A stretch of 35,278 nt of DNA from Deltaproteobacteria bacterium (GCA_016208165.1 JACQYL010000037.1:1-35278), one strand, 5' to 3'; shown: positions 26,176 to 34,258, counted from the first letter of the stretch. The notes: a model not told the origin generated them from the letters alone. Program-made: numbers and translations.

Positions 26176-27044
26176 AGGAACTCCGGACCCGCTTAGCAAA
26201 GGAGACCATCGTGCTGAAAGTCAAGCCTGTGGACGGATATCCGCCGGAAGAGGGTAGGTTCACCCGTGGAAATGATTATGCGCCCGTGGCCGTTTGCACG
26301 ATCCTGGATACGTTGGAGTACAAAGTGCCGCTCGATCTTCAAAGCCTGGTCATGGCCGGACTGGACGCCGGGGCCGCCATTTCCGGTATGCTTCAAACTG
26401 AAAACGTCGGTTTGGAGAAGATGATCTGCAACGTGGTGGGCAACCCCAACATCCGCTACATCGTGCTGTGCGGCAGGGAATCGGAGGGGCACTTTCCCGG
26501 AGCGACCCTTCTGTGTTTAATGAAGAACGGGGTTGATGAAGGGAAGCACATTATCGGCGCCACGGCTCCGACCCCATACCTTTATAATATACCGATGCAT
26601 CTCATTGACCGATTCAGGAATCAAATCGTGGGGGTGATCGATCTGCTCTGCAAACCCGGCGAAACGGATCTCAAAACGCCGGGCCTGAACCCAAAGACCA
26701 TCGGAAAGGCGGTCTGGTCTTGCTTTCAGGAAGCTCCGGTAGAGTTCATGGGGTATACGGTGTACGATGTGGGTGCGTATCCCGAGCCGCCGATCCATCA
26801 CAAGATCGTATACAAGGTGACTCAGCCCCAACCCGGTATGAATCCGGGGAAATCCGCTATGGATATGGGATTCATCCTGCATAAGTTCTTGCCGGGCGAC
26901 AATTGCAGGGAATGCGGTAAGCGGACCTGCCTCGCCTTCGCAGTGGCTCTGGCAAAAAGCCGGGTTCGAATTGAAGACTGCCCGCTGCTGACGGTTCCGG
27001 GGCGCGAAATGGAACGAGCGGCATTGACGAGACTCCTGGAATAG
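26172..27044 (+). CDS. MtrA-like corrinoid protein with C-terminal 4Fe-4S motif
   Basis: This 290-residue protein has two parts. Residues 20-215 match the corrinoid-binding subunit A of tetrahydromethanopterin S-methyltransferase. VCTILDTLEYKVP is followed by YIVLCGRESEGHFPGATLLC, with His107 where MtrA carries the lower cobalt ligand, then KNGVDEGKHIIGATAPTPYL. The C-terminal membrane anchor of archaeal MtrA is missing. Residues 243-272 instead carry Cys245-x2-Cys248-x4-Cys253 and Cys270 (NCRECGKRTC, then EDCP), the 4Fe-4S motif seen in the large subunit of the corrinoid iron-sulfur protein. This suggests a soluble corrinoid protein with its own reductive-activation cluster. I take ATG 26172, which overlaps the TfoX-like gene, over a long upstream frame. 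Its methyl partners are unknown. Confidence 0.87.
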   Translation: MKELRTRLAKETIVLKVKPVDGYPPEEGRFTRGNDYAPVAVCTILDTLEYKVPLDLQSLVMAGLDAGAAISGMLQTENVGLEKMICNVVGNPNIRYIVLCGRESEGHFPGATLLCLMKNGVDEGKHIIGATAPTPYLYNIPMHLIDRFRNQIVGVIDLLCKPGETDLKTPGLNPKTIGKAVWSCFQEAPVEFMGYTVYDVGAYPEPPIHHKIVYKVTQPQPGMNPGKSAMDMGFILHKFLPGDNCRECGKRTCLAFAVALAKSRVRIEDCPLLTVPGREMERAALTRLLE

Positions 27045-27086
27045 GTCTCTTGGACACAGGAAACGCGAAAAGCGTACTCCAACCTC

Positions 27087-27287
27087 ATGAAACAACCCTG
27101 TTACAGACACCGTGAACGCGAAGGAACCTATTATTGCCAGTGTGATGCCCGATACATGTGCGACGAGTGCGTTCAATGTCCGGGGCCTGATCTTCACTGT
27201 AAATTCCGCGTTTCGTGCACCATTCATTTTCTCATGGAAGAAGGAGTGCTGCCGAAAAGGAAGTCGCCGTCCGCGCGAAACGGGTGA
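27087..27287 (+). CDS. Small cysteine-rich protein
   Basis: This 66-residue protein has nine cysteines and three histidines in the first 47 positions (CYRHREREGTYYCQCDARYM, then CDECVQCPGPDLHCKFRVSC, IHF). The spacing is like a B-box/zinc-ribbon fold and is expected to bind one or two metal ions. It lies 42 bases after the MtrA-like gene and 29 bases before the DUF3786 gene on the same strand, so it is probably co-transcribed with both. I do not recognise a named family. Confidence 0.7.
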   Translation: MKQPCYRHREREGTYYCQCDARYMCDECVQCPGPDLHCKFRVSCTIHFLMEEGVLPKRKSPSARNG

Positions 27288-27316
27288 CGGGACGCGGGGA
27301 TACGGGAGGGAAAATC

Positions 27317-27919
27317 ATGAGCGATGAGCTACTGAAGATCCAACGGGAGTACATAAGACGGCGATATGATCAGCTCCCCGAAGACATGGACCAGCGCCTG
27401 CTTGCGATTAGAGAAAAGGACTCGTTTCATTTCAAGGCGTTCGGGCAACCATGCACGGTCAGTCCCGATGGGATCACCCTCGGGGGAGTGCCCATAACGG
27501 GACCGATCGGCGTTTTGATCGCTCTGTATGTGTTCCATGCCGTCAGAGATCCGGTTCAGATCGAGCCCGTCAAGTCCTTCAAACAGATCAAAGGAACTAC
27601 CCCCTACCACGGAGCTTTTTCCGCCCGCTCCGAGAAAAGCCTGATTCCCTATGTAACCGGCATCCGGCAAAACAAGGAAACCCTTCTTTCGGTTTTTGAT
27701 GGGAAAGAGAGCGAAGGGACGAAGGGAGACTCTTCTTTTATTTTGTATCCCTTGCCCAAGGTCCCCTTGCAGTATATTTTCTATTTGGCCGACGAGGAAT
27801 TCCCGGCCTCAGTCACCTGCCTTCTTGCTTCCAACGCCGAGCTGTTCATGCCTGTGGACGGACTTGCGGACGTGGGGGAATACACGGCCAAACGGATCGT
27901 GGAAATCGTAACTCGTTAG
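27317..27919 (+). CDS. DUF3786 protein
   Basis: This 200-residue protein matches the DUF3786 family as I recall it. It has a helical opening (LLKIQREYIRRRYDQLPED), then FHFKAFGQPCTVSPDGITLG, PIGVLIALYVFHA, VKSFKQIKGTTPYHGAF, a hydrophobic FILYPLPKVPLQYIFYLADE and ASNAELFMPVDGLADVGEYT. Such proteins are common in anaerobes with the Wood-Ljungdahl pathway and often lie near corrinoid or CO dehydrogenase genes; their role is unknown. ATG 27317 with GGGAGG upstream is preferred; the open frame upstream to 27215 overlaps the Cys-rich gene. It ends against a converging small gene with a 4-base overlap. Confidence 0.85.
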   Translation: MSDELLKIQREYIRRRYDQLPEDMDQRLLAIREKDSFHFKAFGQPCTVSPDGITLGGVPITGPIGVLIALYVFHAVRDPVQIEPVKSFKQIKGTTPYHGAFSARSEKSLIPYVTGIRQNKETLLSVFDGKESEGTKGDSSFILYPLPKVPLQYIFYLADEEFPASVTCLLASNAELFMPVDGLADVGEYTAKRIVEIVTR

Positions 27920-28128
27920 AATCGCTTCCATACGTACTTGCGCTTTTCCTCGTCCCATTGCCAGGTGTAATTCGCCGGGACCACCGTTCTAGAAAAGGGC
28001 GGGTCCGTTTCAGTTGCGTTGTCGTAATATTCCGTCCGAATCTCCTCCAGTACCATTCCGGCATCTTTCATACACTCAAACCGGTTACGGCTTTCCCAAC
28101 CGGTCCTATGATCGACGATCTTATACAT
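27916..28128 (-). CDS. Small hypothetical protein
   Basis: This 70-residue acidic/aromatic protein (MYKIVDHRTGWESRNRFECM, ending YTWQWDEEKRKYVWKRF) has no membrane or signal segment. Composition and the WQWDEEKRKYVWK tail look like a genuine small beta protein. The ribosome site is weak, and it converges with the DUF3786 gene, overlapping its end by four bases. Family and function are unknown. Confidence 0.55.
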   Translation of the reverse strand: MYKIVDHRTGWESRNRFECMKDAGMVLEEIRTEYYDNATETDPPFSRTVVPANYTWQWDEEKRKYVWKRF

Positions 28129-28210
28129 GCTCGTGGTTCGGGGCCGCTAAACGGTCCTCCTTCCCGGTTCTCTGTTCCAAAAGATGTATCATTGACGGTA
28201 GTTATTGATA

Positions 28211-28253
28211 CGCGCCTCCTGACCGACTCGGAATGAATCGAACAGGAGGCGCG
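28211..28253. repeat. 11-base perfect inverted repeat
   Basis: CGCGCCTCCTG (28211-28221) pairs exactly with CAGGAGGCGCG (28243-28253) over a 21-base loop. No T run follows on either strand. It lies between two minus-strand genes and may be a 3' stabiliser, a protein site or the leader of the 70-codon gene. Confidence 0.7.
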
Positions 28254-28355
28254 CCGTGCAAAGGAGTGCGAAACGATGCCGTCAAGCTTTTAGTGATCTG
28301 GGCAAAATCACCGTTCTTCACGTTGAAGTATGTCCGATACGGACTCACCAACTCC

Positions 28356-28408
28356 CGAGGGGATCCGGGAATGGTCCCGTGGTGGATGGTGACCCCTCGA
28401 GGATCCCC
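28356..28408. repeat. Two overlapping alternative hairpins
   Basis: CGAGGGG (28356-28362) can pair with CCCCTCG (28393-28399), while GGGGATCC (28359-28366) can pair with GGATCCCC (28401-28408). The left arms share bases, so the two stems exclude each other. They lie directly downstream of the methyltransferase stop at 28423. Confidence 0.5.
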
Positions 28409-28422
28409 TGTGAATACCCGTA

Positions 28423-29478
28423 CTAGTTGTAGGTCCCGTACAGTCTCGCCGCTTGGACCAGCGCCTTGAGGTTTTCCGGCTTCACATCGTGGTGCACTTC
28501 ACAACTGGCCGTTAACCAGAACTTGCCTCCGGGCATTCCGATATCCAAGTAATGCCTGACTTCTTTAATGACATCTTCAGGTGTTCCATGCACTAGGTTG
28601 TTACCGGCCTTGGAGACCGCCGGGCCGGCCGCCAGAATGACCTTGTCCCCGTATTTCTCTTTAGCCCACTTGAAATCGACCTGCTCATGGAAGGCGACGA
28701 CCGCGGGTTCGACTTTGTTGACAATGAGGTCAAAAAACGGCGTGGCGTCCTCACACTGGTGAAAGACGTAAGGGACGGGCGCAATGGCATCTCGAATCTT
28801 TCGATGATAGGGAATAACGAACTCTTCATACTGATCGGGACTGACGGCCTCGTCAATCATGGACTCGACCGTGGCGATGGCGGCGGCGCCTGCGCCGATC
28901 ATGGCTTTTGCATAGTTGATGGCCGATTCGGTGACCACCTCCAACAGGTCGTGCAGAAACTTCGGGTTTCTGACGATCTCGACAAAAAACCCTTTGTAAT
29001 GGCCGGCATATACGTCCGTGGCCGTATCCGGGGGACCTTCCACAAACCCGGCGATCCCGACGTCAGGGTATTTTCGTCTGAGTCGCTTAATGGTTTCAAG
29101 AACCACGGGCATTCGGCCGTCCTTCTCCGGATCGGCGGGTTTCAGTTTCAGTACATCTTTGGGTTCTTTGACCACCCAGTCCTTGATGAAGCCCATGCGC
29201 ATTCCGCCGCCCGTCTTCAGCGTGTAACCGACTTTCGAGCCCAGGGCTTCTCCCTCGATCCGGAAATCGCAGGGGAGGAAGAAATTGTCGAACTCATATT
29301 CGGTATACTGTCGTTCCACGGCCTGAAACAGTTTTCGGGGATGCCAGAGCGCTTCCTCCCAAGTGTAATCCAGAAATTGCAGGTCCCTTTGCAGCATGCT
29401 CTGGTAATAGAGAATCACCGGCACCCTGTCCGGTTTTTGTCCTGTAAGTGTGGCCACAACGCGTTCCAACGGCGTCAT
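28423..29478 (-). CDS. UroD/MtaA-family corrinoid methyltransferase
   Basis: This 351-residue TIM-barrel methyltransferase has a typical opening (MTPLERVVATLTGQKPDRVP) and the zinc pattern His240-x-Cys242 (VFHQCEDATPF) with Cys326 (WLTASCEVHHDVKPENLKAL). It belongs to a different branch from the gene at 23.7 kb: Gly-rich GGGMRMGFIKDW and FVEGPPDTATDVYAGHYKGF are not shared. The start at 29478 follows AGGAGG. Downstream of the PAS-LuxR gene on the same strand, it is a natural target of that regulator; the 160-base gap contains two inverted repeats. Substrate is unknown; either substrate:corrinoid or corrinoid:C1-carrier transfer is possible. Confidence 0.88.
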   Translation of the reverse strand: MTPLERVVATLTGQKPDRVPVILYYQSMLQRDLQFLDYTWEEALWHPRKLFQAVERQYTEYEFDNFFLPCDFRIEGEALGSKVGYTLKTGGGMRMGFIKDWVVKEPKDVLKLKPADPEKDGRMPVVLETIKRLRRKYPDVGIAGFVEGPPDTATDVYAGHYKGFFVEIVRNPKFLHDLLEVVTESAINYAKAMIGAGAAAIATVESMIDEAVSPDQYEEFVIPYHRKIRDAIAPVPYVFHQCEDATPFFDLIVNKVEPAVVAFHEQVDFKWAKEKYGDKVILAAGPAVSKAGNNLVHGTPEDVIKEVRHYLDIGMPGGKFWLTASCEVHHDVKPENLKALVQAARLYGTYN

Positions 29479-29544
29479 AAGCTTACCTCCTTTCCTTGGT
29501 AGGTGATGTGGTTAATAGGCATGCAACCTGGATTGACAACTTCC

Positions 29545-29612
29545 GTAGTATTCGACTACTGATTAGTTACTATACAATGAAGCAGGATGGATATGAACCC
29601 CAGAAATATCCA
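29545..29612 (-). promoter_or_regulatory. Inverted repeats upstream of the methyltransferase
   Basis: TGGATAT (29588-29594) and ATATCCA (29606-29612) form a 7-base inverted repeat with an 11-base gap. GTAGT/ACTAC (29545-29559) is a second, smaller one with a 5-base gap. Both lie 65-135 bases before the methyltransferase start and just after the LuxR-type gene, so they are candidate operators. Confidence 0.4.
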
Positions 29613-29641
29613 TACATTTTACCAGGTATTTACTGGGATTC

Positions 29642-30628
29642 TTATAGAGTAAGAAGATGAGTTCTTAGGTTGTCTCTACGCCCTTTAAGACCGAGCCTCT
29701 TACGGATATTTTCTCGGTGGAATTCAACCGTCTTCGAGGAAATGGAAAGTATCTCGGCAATTTCTTTGCTGGTAAAACCTTCCTTAACCAGCCCGGCAAT
29801 ACGGATCTCCGATGGTGTGAGGCTCAGAAATCGGGAGCTGAGTTTATGAGCGAAGGGAGAGATGATATCGTTCAGATTGGACTCAACAACCTCTATAAGG
29901 TTCTTGTATCTTTGATCCATTGCTCCGGGCTTCAGCCGGTCCAGGTACGGTTGCACCAGCTCTTTCACCTGCGAGACCACCTTTTCCTCAATTTCCCGAC
30001 GGTCTTCATCCCGCTGGCGAACGAGGACCCGTAAGGCGGCGTTGGCTTCTTCCAGTTTATGCGCTTCGCGTTCTAAATCGGCTTCACGGCGGCGCAGCGC
30101 GGCATTGGCTTCTTCCAGTTTCAGGGTCTCGAGCTGCAGTTCAGTATCGCGACGACGTAACGTGATATGCGCCTGCTTGACGTTGGTAACGTTTTCGTGG
30201 CTGACCACCAGTCCCATGGGACCTTCAAATTCGAGCCTCAGACGGGTTACCCGGATGTTGTACCAGCATTTTTCATATGGCGAGTGGCAGGGATATTCCA
30301 TAACAAACTCGCCTGATTCCCCGCTAATAACGGATCGAATGCCGGCGGCCGCCTTCCTGGCCAGAGCAAAGCCGCGCCCTTCAGCCTTGTCGCAGACGGA
30401 GAGATAATTGACCCCTACCGTATCCGGACGCATTCGGATGCCGCTCGCCCTGGCAAACTCTTTCCAGGCCCGATTTGTCTCGAGAATGAAGCCGTCTTCA
30501 TCCAGAACGGCCACTCGGGCGGACAAAGAGTCCAACGCCGTCTTGCTCCACAACAGGAGTTTTCTATCCGCCTCGATTCTGATCCGTCCGGAGTCCATGC
30601 TCTTCTTTTGGGGTCCCGGGGATACCAT
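29642..30628 (-). CDS. PAS-coiled-coil-LuxR transcription regulator
   Basis: This 328-residue protein has a PAS domain at about 30-160 (DSLSARVAVLDEDGFILETN, RAWKEFARASGI, and GLVVSHENVTNVKQA). It is followed by a coiled coil (160-225) containing a near-repeat, ALRRREADLEREAHKLEEAN. Residues 262-328 are a LuxR-type helix-turn-helix (LTPSEIRIAGLVKEGFTSKE, then SISSKTVEFHRENIRKRLGL). There is no receiver domain and no kinase. The PAS probably senses a small ligand or cofactor directly. An alternative start is ATG 30598. The position before a methyltransferase gene on the same strand suggests local control of methyl-transfer genes. A strong hairpin lies 34 bases upstream of its start. Confidence 0.88.
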   Translation of the reverse strand: MVSPGPQKKSMDSGRIRIEADRKLLLWSKTALDSLSARVAVLDEDGFILETNRAWKEFARASGIRMRPDTVGVNYLSVCDKAEGRGFALARKAAAGIRSVISGESGEFVMEYPCHSPYEKCWYNIRVTRLRLEFEGPMGLVVSHENVTNVKQAHITLRRRDTELQLETLKLEEANAALRRREADLEREAHKLEEANAALRVLVRQRDEDRREIEEKVVSQVKELVQPYLDRLKPGAMDQRYKNLIEVVESNLNDIISPFAHKLSSRFLSLTPSEIRIAGLVKEGFTSKEIAEILSISSKTVEFHRENIRKRLGLKGRRDNLRTHLLTL

Positions 30629-30661
30629 GGGGTATTGTCCTGTAGAGGTTAAAAAGGACGC

Positions 30662-30692
30662 GGCATAGCCGCCTCGACGTTGCGGCTATGCC
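30662..30692. repeat. Perfect 11-base hairpin before the LuxR-type gene
   Basis: GGCATAGCCGC (30662-30672) and GCGGCTATGCC (30682-30692) are exact reverse complements with a 9-base loop. It lies in the leader region of the regulator gene. There is no T run toward the gene; a repeat unit or leader structure is more likely than a terminator. Confidence 0.65.
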
Positions 30693-31110
30693 AAGGCGGA
30701 GCCGAGAAAGAAGTTTCTTGTGTCGGATCACATGCGGCTCCGGCCTTTCCCGGTGGTTCAGAAACGCCGGGTGTCAAGAGTATCCGTTCTATGAGTTGGA
30801 CAAAACCGGGATCACATGTTCTTTAGTCTTCAATCCGAACAACAAGCCCCTAGTGCAGGGTAATCAGTCTCCGTGTATCCGTTCAAAGGCAGGCCTTCTT
30901 TCACTTTTCCGATAGTCCTTTTGAACGGCAAGTCCGTCCCAAGCCCCAGCCACGTATCTTCTCATCCAGGTCCTGATTTCGTCACCCCCCGCAGAGGTCT
31001 GCGGGAGGTCCATAAGCGGTTTCCAAAACGACCTGGATTCCGGCTTACGCCGGAATGACGAGAAGCAAGAGGCAGTTGTGACGACTACCCTCTGCACGAA
31101 AACGTCTCTA
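30693..31110. other. Intergenic stretch with a dispersed-type repeat
   Basis: There is no supported gene between the corrinoid-protein operon and the LuxR-type gene. At 31037-31056 ATTCCGGC and GCCGGAAT flank a 4-base loop inside CCTGGATTCCGGC...GCCGGAATGACG. That form is very common as dispersed repeats in proteobacterial genomes, and its translation gives the familiar spurious FRRKPESR string on the minus strand. Confidence 0.6.
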
Positions 31111-31755
31111 TTATTTTTCTACCTCGCTGTTCGCCCACCTCAGGGCCTCTTTTTCATTATCTCCATAGAAATCGGCGCCAATCTTCTTGGCGAAATCCCA
31201 GGATATCGGACCGCCGCCGATCATGACCTTGACCCCCTCACGGGTACCTTCTTCCGAAAGTCCTTCCACGGTTCGCTTCATACTGAGCATGGTGGGCGTC
31301 ATGAGTGTGGAAAGCAGCAAAAAGTCGGGTTTTTCTTTCGCCACGGCATCCAGATAGTCTTCAACGGGAACATCTCTCCCCATATCGACACAAATGAAGC
31401 CATTGGCTTCGAGCACGGTCTTCACCAGATTTTTTCCGATGTCATGAACGTCCCCTTCGACCACGCCGCATACGATCTTAGCTTTACCTCCCGCCGCTCC
31501 GGCAGCCTTGATTTCCTCTTTCAACAGGTCGAAGGCGGCATAAAACGCATCCGAACTGATTAGCATTTGAGGCAGGTAGTATTCCTTTTTTTCATATTTC
31601 TCACTGACAATCGCCATGGCCGGAATGAGGGCTTTCTCCACCGTGGTCATGGCTGCAATGTTCTGATCCAGAGCCTTCTGCGTCAGACTGCCGGCCTCAT
31701 CCACCTTACCGAGTACAATTGAATCAATCAGTTGTTGGAAAAGCTGATCAGACAT
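31111..31755 (-). CDS. B12-binding corrinoid protein (MtaC/MtbC type)
   Basis: This 214-residue methyl carrier has an N-terminal four-helix cap (1-88, SIVLGKVDEAGSLTQKALD, IPAMAIVSEKYEKKEYYLPQ). A Rossmann-like B12 domain follows (90-214) with the cobalt-ligand motif Asp102-x-His104-x-x-Gly107 (EGDVHDIGKNLVKTVLEANG), LLLSTLMTPTM and VMIGGGPIS. All the expected motifs are intact. ATG 31755 with an AGGAAG upstream is preferred to the ATG at 31773. It is the last gene of a minus-strand operon whose earlier genes encode a UroD-type methyltransferase, the RamA-like activator and a DUF1638 protein. It should accept the methyl group from the substrate enzyme and pass it on. Confidence 0.93.
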   Translation of the reverse strand: MSDQLFQQLIDSIVLGKVDEAGSLTQKALDQNIAAMTTVEKALIPAMAIVSEKYEKKEYYLPQMLISSDAFYAAFDLLKEEIKAAGAAGGKAKIVCGVVEGDVHDIGKNLVKTVLEANGFICVDMGRDVPVEDYLDAVAKEKPDFLLLSTLMTPTMLSMKRTVEGLSEEGTREGVKVMIGGGPISWDFAKKIGADFYGDNEKEALRWANSEVEK

Positions 31756-31800
31756 AATACTTCTTCCTCCCACTATAGAGTTAAGTAGCCAGTGGTATAG

Positions 31801-32616
31801 TTACGCTTCCGCAAATGCTTCACGATCTTCTCCTTGGTTAACCTCCTTTCTTTTCGATGCCGCGAGACGCTTGGCCTCATCAAAGGATTTCCTCAAAAGC
31901 TCTAAAGTCCCTTTGACCTCATCAATGTAAAAGTTAAATCTTTGAGCGAATTCTTCCGTTTCACTACGGAATTTGTCTCGATCTCCGATTCCGGTGTCCA
32001 CCATTAAAACCCTCTTATACGCCGCCTTATCGAAGATCCACTTGACGGTTTCGAGGTCCGGCGCGTGCAATTCCTTGACGAGGAGGGTTTCCCAGTGTTT
32101 GAGCCAGCCGGGAGTGACGAACCAGGTGCCGGCCTCTTCATACAGGTGTTTCAGATAGTTCGCGGTTCCTCCCAACACCATGCACACACAGTCGTCAACT
32201 TTGCTCCCATCCTCATTCCGGGGCATCACAAGGGGGGACTTAACGTCCGATAACAAGTCTTCGATATTCAGAAGCACATTACCGCACAGCCCATACCCCA
32301 GTATGATTACGTCGCTCTTCTCGTCCAGCCGCTTGGTCTCATCCGCAACGTCTTTCTGAAGCAGTTCTTTATCCATGTGCAGTCCGACACGCAAAACGTG
32401 GGCAAGGATTTCGAATCTCCTCGATGGATCGGGAATGAACTCGGAGACGTCCTTCATCACCGTCAATCGATCACCGATTCTTCGGTTCAGGTCGGCAATG
32501 AGGTCTGCCCCCGGATCGCTTTCAACAAATGTGACTTTCTCGAGTTCCGGGTCCTGAGAGATGATAAAAGACATCTCATCCTCCAGCACCTCACAAATCA
32601 GAAGCCCTATAACCAT
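31801..32616 (-). CDS. DUF1638 protein
   Basis: This 271-residue protein of the DUF1638 family is recognised from CEVLEDEMSFII near the start, VIILGYGLCGNVLLNIE, LVMPRNEDGSKVDDCVCMVL (LP-R-x-x-D-C type), TWFVTPGW and VLMVDTGIGDRDKF. Members are typically encoded with UroD-type methyltransferases and corrinoid proteins. The conserved cysteines (in YGLCGN and DDCVC) suggest a redox or metal role, which is not demonstrated. I place the start at 32616: GGGAGG lies upstream and the ATG is eight bases after the activator stop. The open frame runs back to 32727 inside the activator gene and is rejected. Confidence 0.87.
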   Translation of the reverse strand: MVIGLLICEVLEDEMSFIISQDPELEKVTFVESDPGADLIADLNRRIGDRLTVMKDVSEFIPDPSRRFEILAHVLRVGLHMDKELLQKDVADETKRLDEKSDVIILGYGLCGNVLLNIEDLLSDVKSPLVMPRNEDGSKVDDCVCMVLGGTANYLKHLYEEAGTWFVTPGWLKHWETLLVKELHAPDLETVKWIFDKAAYKRVLMVDTGIGDRDKFRSETEEFAQRFNFYIDEVKGTLELLRKSFDEAKRLAASKRKEVNQGEDREAFAEA

Positions 32617-32623
32617 CTCCGCG

Positions 32624-34258
32624 TCACGCCTCCCTGATTCTGATGTTTTCAAACGACAACTGCATTGGGCATTCCATTTCACACCTCCGGCAAGCCGTCC
32701 CGTCGCAAAGATCGGAACGAATGGCAATCACTTCTTTGCCGTCAACGACTTCCACCCGGGCGGCTGCTTCAGGGCAATTCTCAATACATTTGCGGCACTC
32801 TTGTCCTAGACACTCCGGCGGGAAATCGAGGTTCAAATCCGTCCCGACTTTGTCGACGATCTTCAATCCCAGGGGTCCGATTTCTATGATGTCCCTGTTT
32901 GCGATTCGTATCAGTTCCGGTGCGGGGTGCGGCGTGGGAAAGGGCTGAATGTTATAAATGGCCAGCATACTGTTCATCTGCCCGGCCGGCATGCCTTCGT
33001 TCCAGAAAGCCAGTTCACAGACAAAGGCGTTCTTGAAGGCTTTGGAATCCGCGAACATAATATGCTTGGCTGTAATGGAATCGGCTACTCGTTGGAGCAA
33101 ATCAAGCAAATGGGGATTTCGAACGATTTCAGCGGCCAGCCTCAGGCTCGTATTGCCGGCCTGAACGACTTTGCGCGCCGAGTTTGGAATCAGTCCGACA
33201 TTCCTGGCTTTTAAGGGATCCACATAATATCCGGAAGCGCCGGTCATATAGACGGCATCGAGTTGCGATAATTTGGCGCCCGTCTCTTCCACGAGGGTCA
33301 TGTGTCCGGCCCGGATGGCGCCTATGGCTTTACCGGCTTCCTTGACATCCTTTTCCGTCATGTAAATGCTTTCGCTCAGGTAGACTCTGTGGTTCGGAGT
33401 ACGGATGTCGGGGGGCCCAATGATACGGGCCTCGATGCCTTCCGAAAGTGCGGCAATAACGCCGGTTCCGGTCACTCCTATGGCTTTGAGACACTGTTCT
33501 CCGCCGCGAACGATCGTTCCGTCCGTGGGCGAAACGCACACTCCCCGTCCGCTGATAAGATCGGCGCCCAATACAACGGTATCCCACGCGTTGCCATTAG
33601 GAGTAATATCGGAAATAGCACCCGGTTGAGCCAACATGCCGAAGGAGACATGTTGGCCCTCCAACGCCGGACCCGAGGCCGCGGAACCGGTCAGGATATC
33701 GCCGCCCAGTTTGATGGCCATCTCGGCATTTGTGCCGTAATCCGTCACGATGGCGAATTCGTCCCGATCCAACAATCCGGTTACATACATCATGGCCAGA
33801 GCGTCTGCGCCGATTTCATGTTTTACGGCCGGTGGGACGAAAAGCTCCGCATCGTCGGGCAATTCCAGTCCAAAGTCCACTGCCTTGATGACTCTCGCCG
33901 GTCTCTTAATGGGCTCCGTGATGCCCAGTTTCTTTAGTTTACGCTTGCCTGCAAAGGCCAAATCTCGAAATTCCATCTTTTGAAAAAGGGAGAGCTGAAT
34001 GGGATTCCCGCAAATGGCCACTCTCCGGACTTCGTTCAGGTCGACGGGCAGTGTGTGAATTACCCTGTGTACCGCATTAAGGATCAGTTTGTGGGTGATG
34101 TCCTGTCCCAACTCCAAACAGAAATGGAGGTGGTCCATCACGTTGGCGCCCGGCAGAGGATGACGGGTGGATATCGAGGTGACGATCACTTTTCCGTCGG
34201 CGTCGATCGCTTGGGCCCGAAAACCGCTTGTGCCGAGGTCTAATGCGAGACTGATCAT
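32624..34258 (-). CDS. RamA-like ASKHA ATPase, corrinoid activation protein
   Basis: This 544-residue protein would reduce inactive Co(II) corrinoid to Co(I) with ATP hydrolysis. The ASKHA fold is shown by DLGTSGFRAQAID (residues 6-18, phosphate loop 1), DYGTNAEMAIKLGGD (loop 2), GVTGTGVIAALSEGIEARI and AVYMTGASGYYVD. The C-terminal region carries two CX4CX2CX3CP motifs (CLGQECRKCIENCP and CDGTACRRCEMECP), two 4Fe-4S clusters placed as in methanogen RamA. The bacterial RACo type instead has an N-terminal 2Fe-2S domain, which is absent here. The start at 34258 overlaps the upstream methyltransferase by ATGA; a longer frame to 34336 is rejected. Its neighbours are the corrinoid protein and DUF1638 gene it most probably serves. 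Confidence 0.92.
   Translation of the reverse strand: MISLALDLGTSGFRAQAIDADGKVIVTSISTRHPLPGANVMDHLHFCLELGQDITHKLILNAVHRVIHTLPVDLNEVRRVAICGNPIQLSLFQKMEFRDLAFAGKRKLKKLGITEPIKRPARVIKAVDFGLELPDDAELFVPPAVKHEIGADALAMMYVTGLLDRDEFAIVTDYGTNAEMAIKLGGDILTGSAASGPALEGQHVSFGMLAQPGAISDITPNGNAWDTVVLGADLISGRGVCVSPTDGTIVRGGEQCLKAIGVTGTGVIAALSEGIEARIIGPPDIRTPNHRVYLSESIYMTEKDVKEAGKAIGAIRAGHMTLVEETGAKLSQLDAVYMTGASGYYVDPLKARNVGLIPNSARKVVQAGNTSLRLAAEIVRNPHLLDLLQRVADSITAKHIMFADSKAFKNAFVCELAFWNEGMPAGQMNSMLAIYNIQPFPTPHPAPELIRIANRDIIEIGPLGLKIVDKVGTDLNLDFPPECLGQECRKCIENCPEAAARVEVVDGKEVIAIRSDLCDGTACRRCEMECPMQLSFENIRIREA

Noticed and set aside
28687-29502. 271-codon plus-strand frame
   Set aside because: It is the exact antisense of the UroD-type methyltransferase, a shadow of high-GC coding sequence.
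31037-31056. ATTCCGGC hairpin considered as a terminator for the corrinoid operon
   Set aside because: There is no T run, and the surrounding sequence matches the common dispersed GGATTCCGGC...GAATGACG repeat type.
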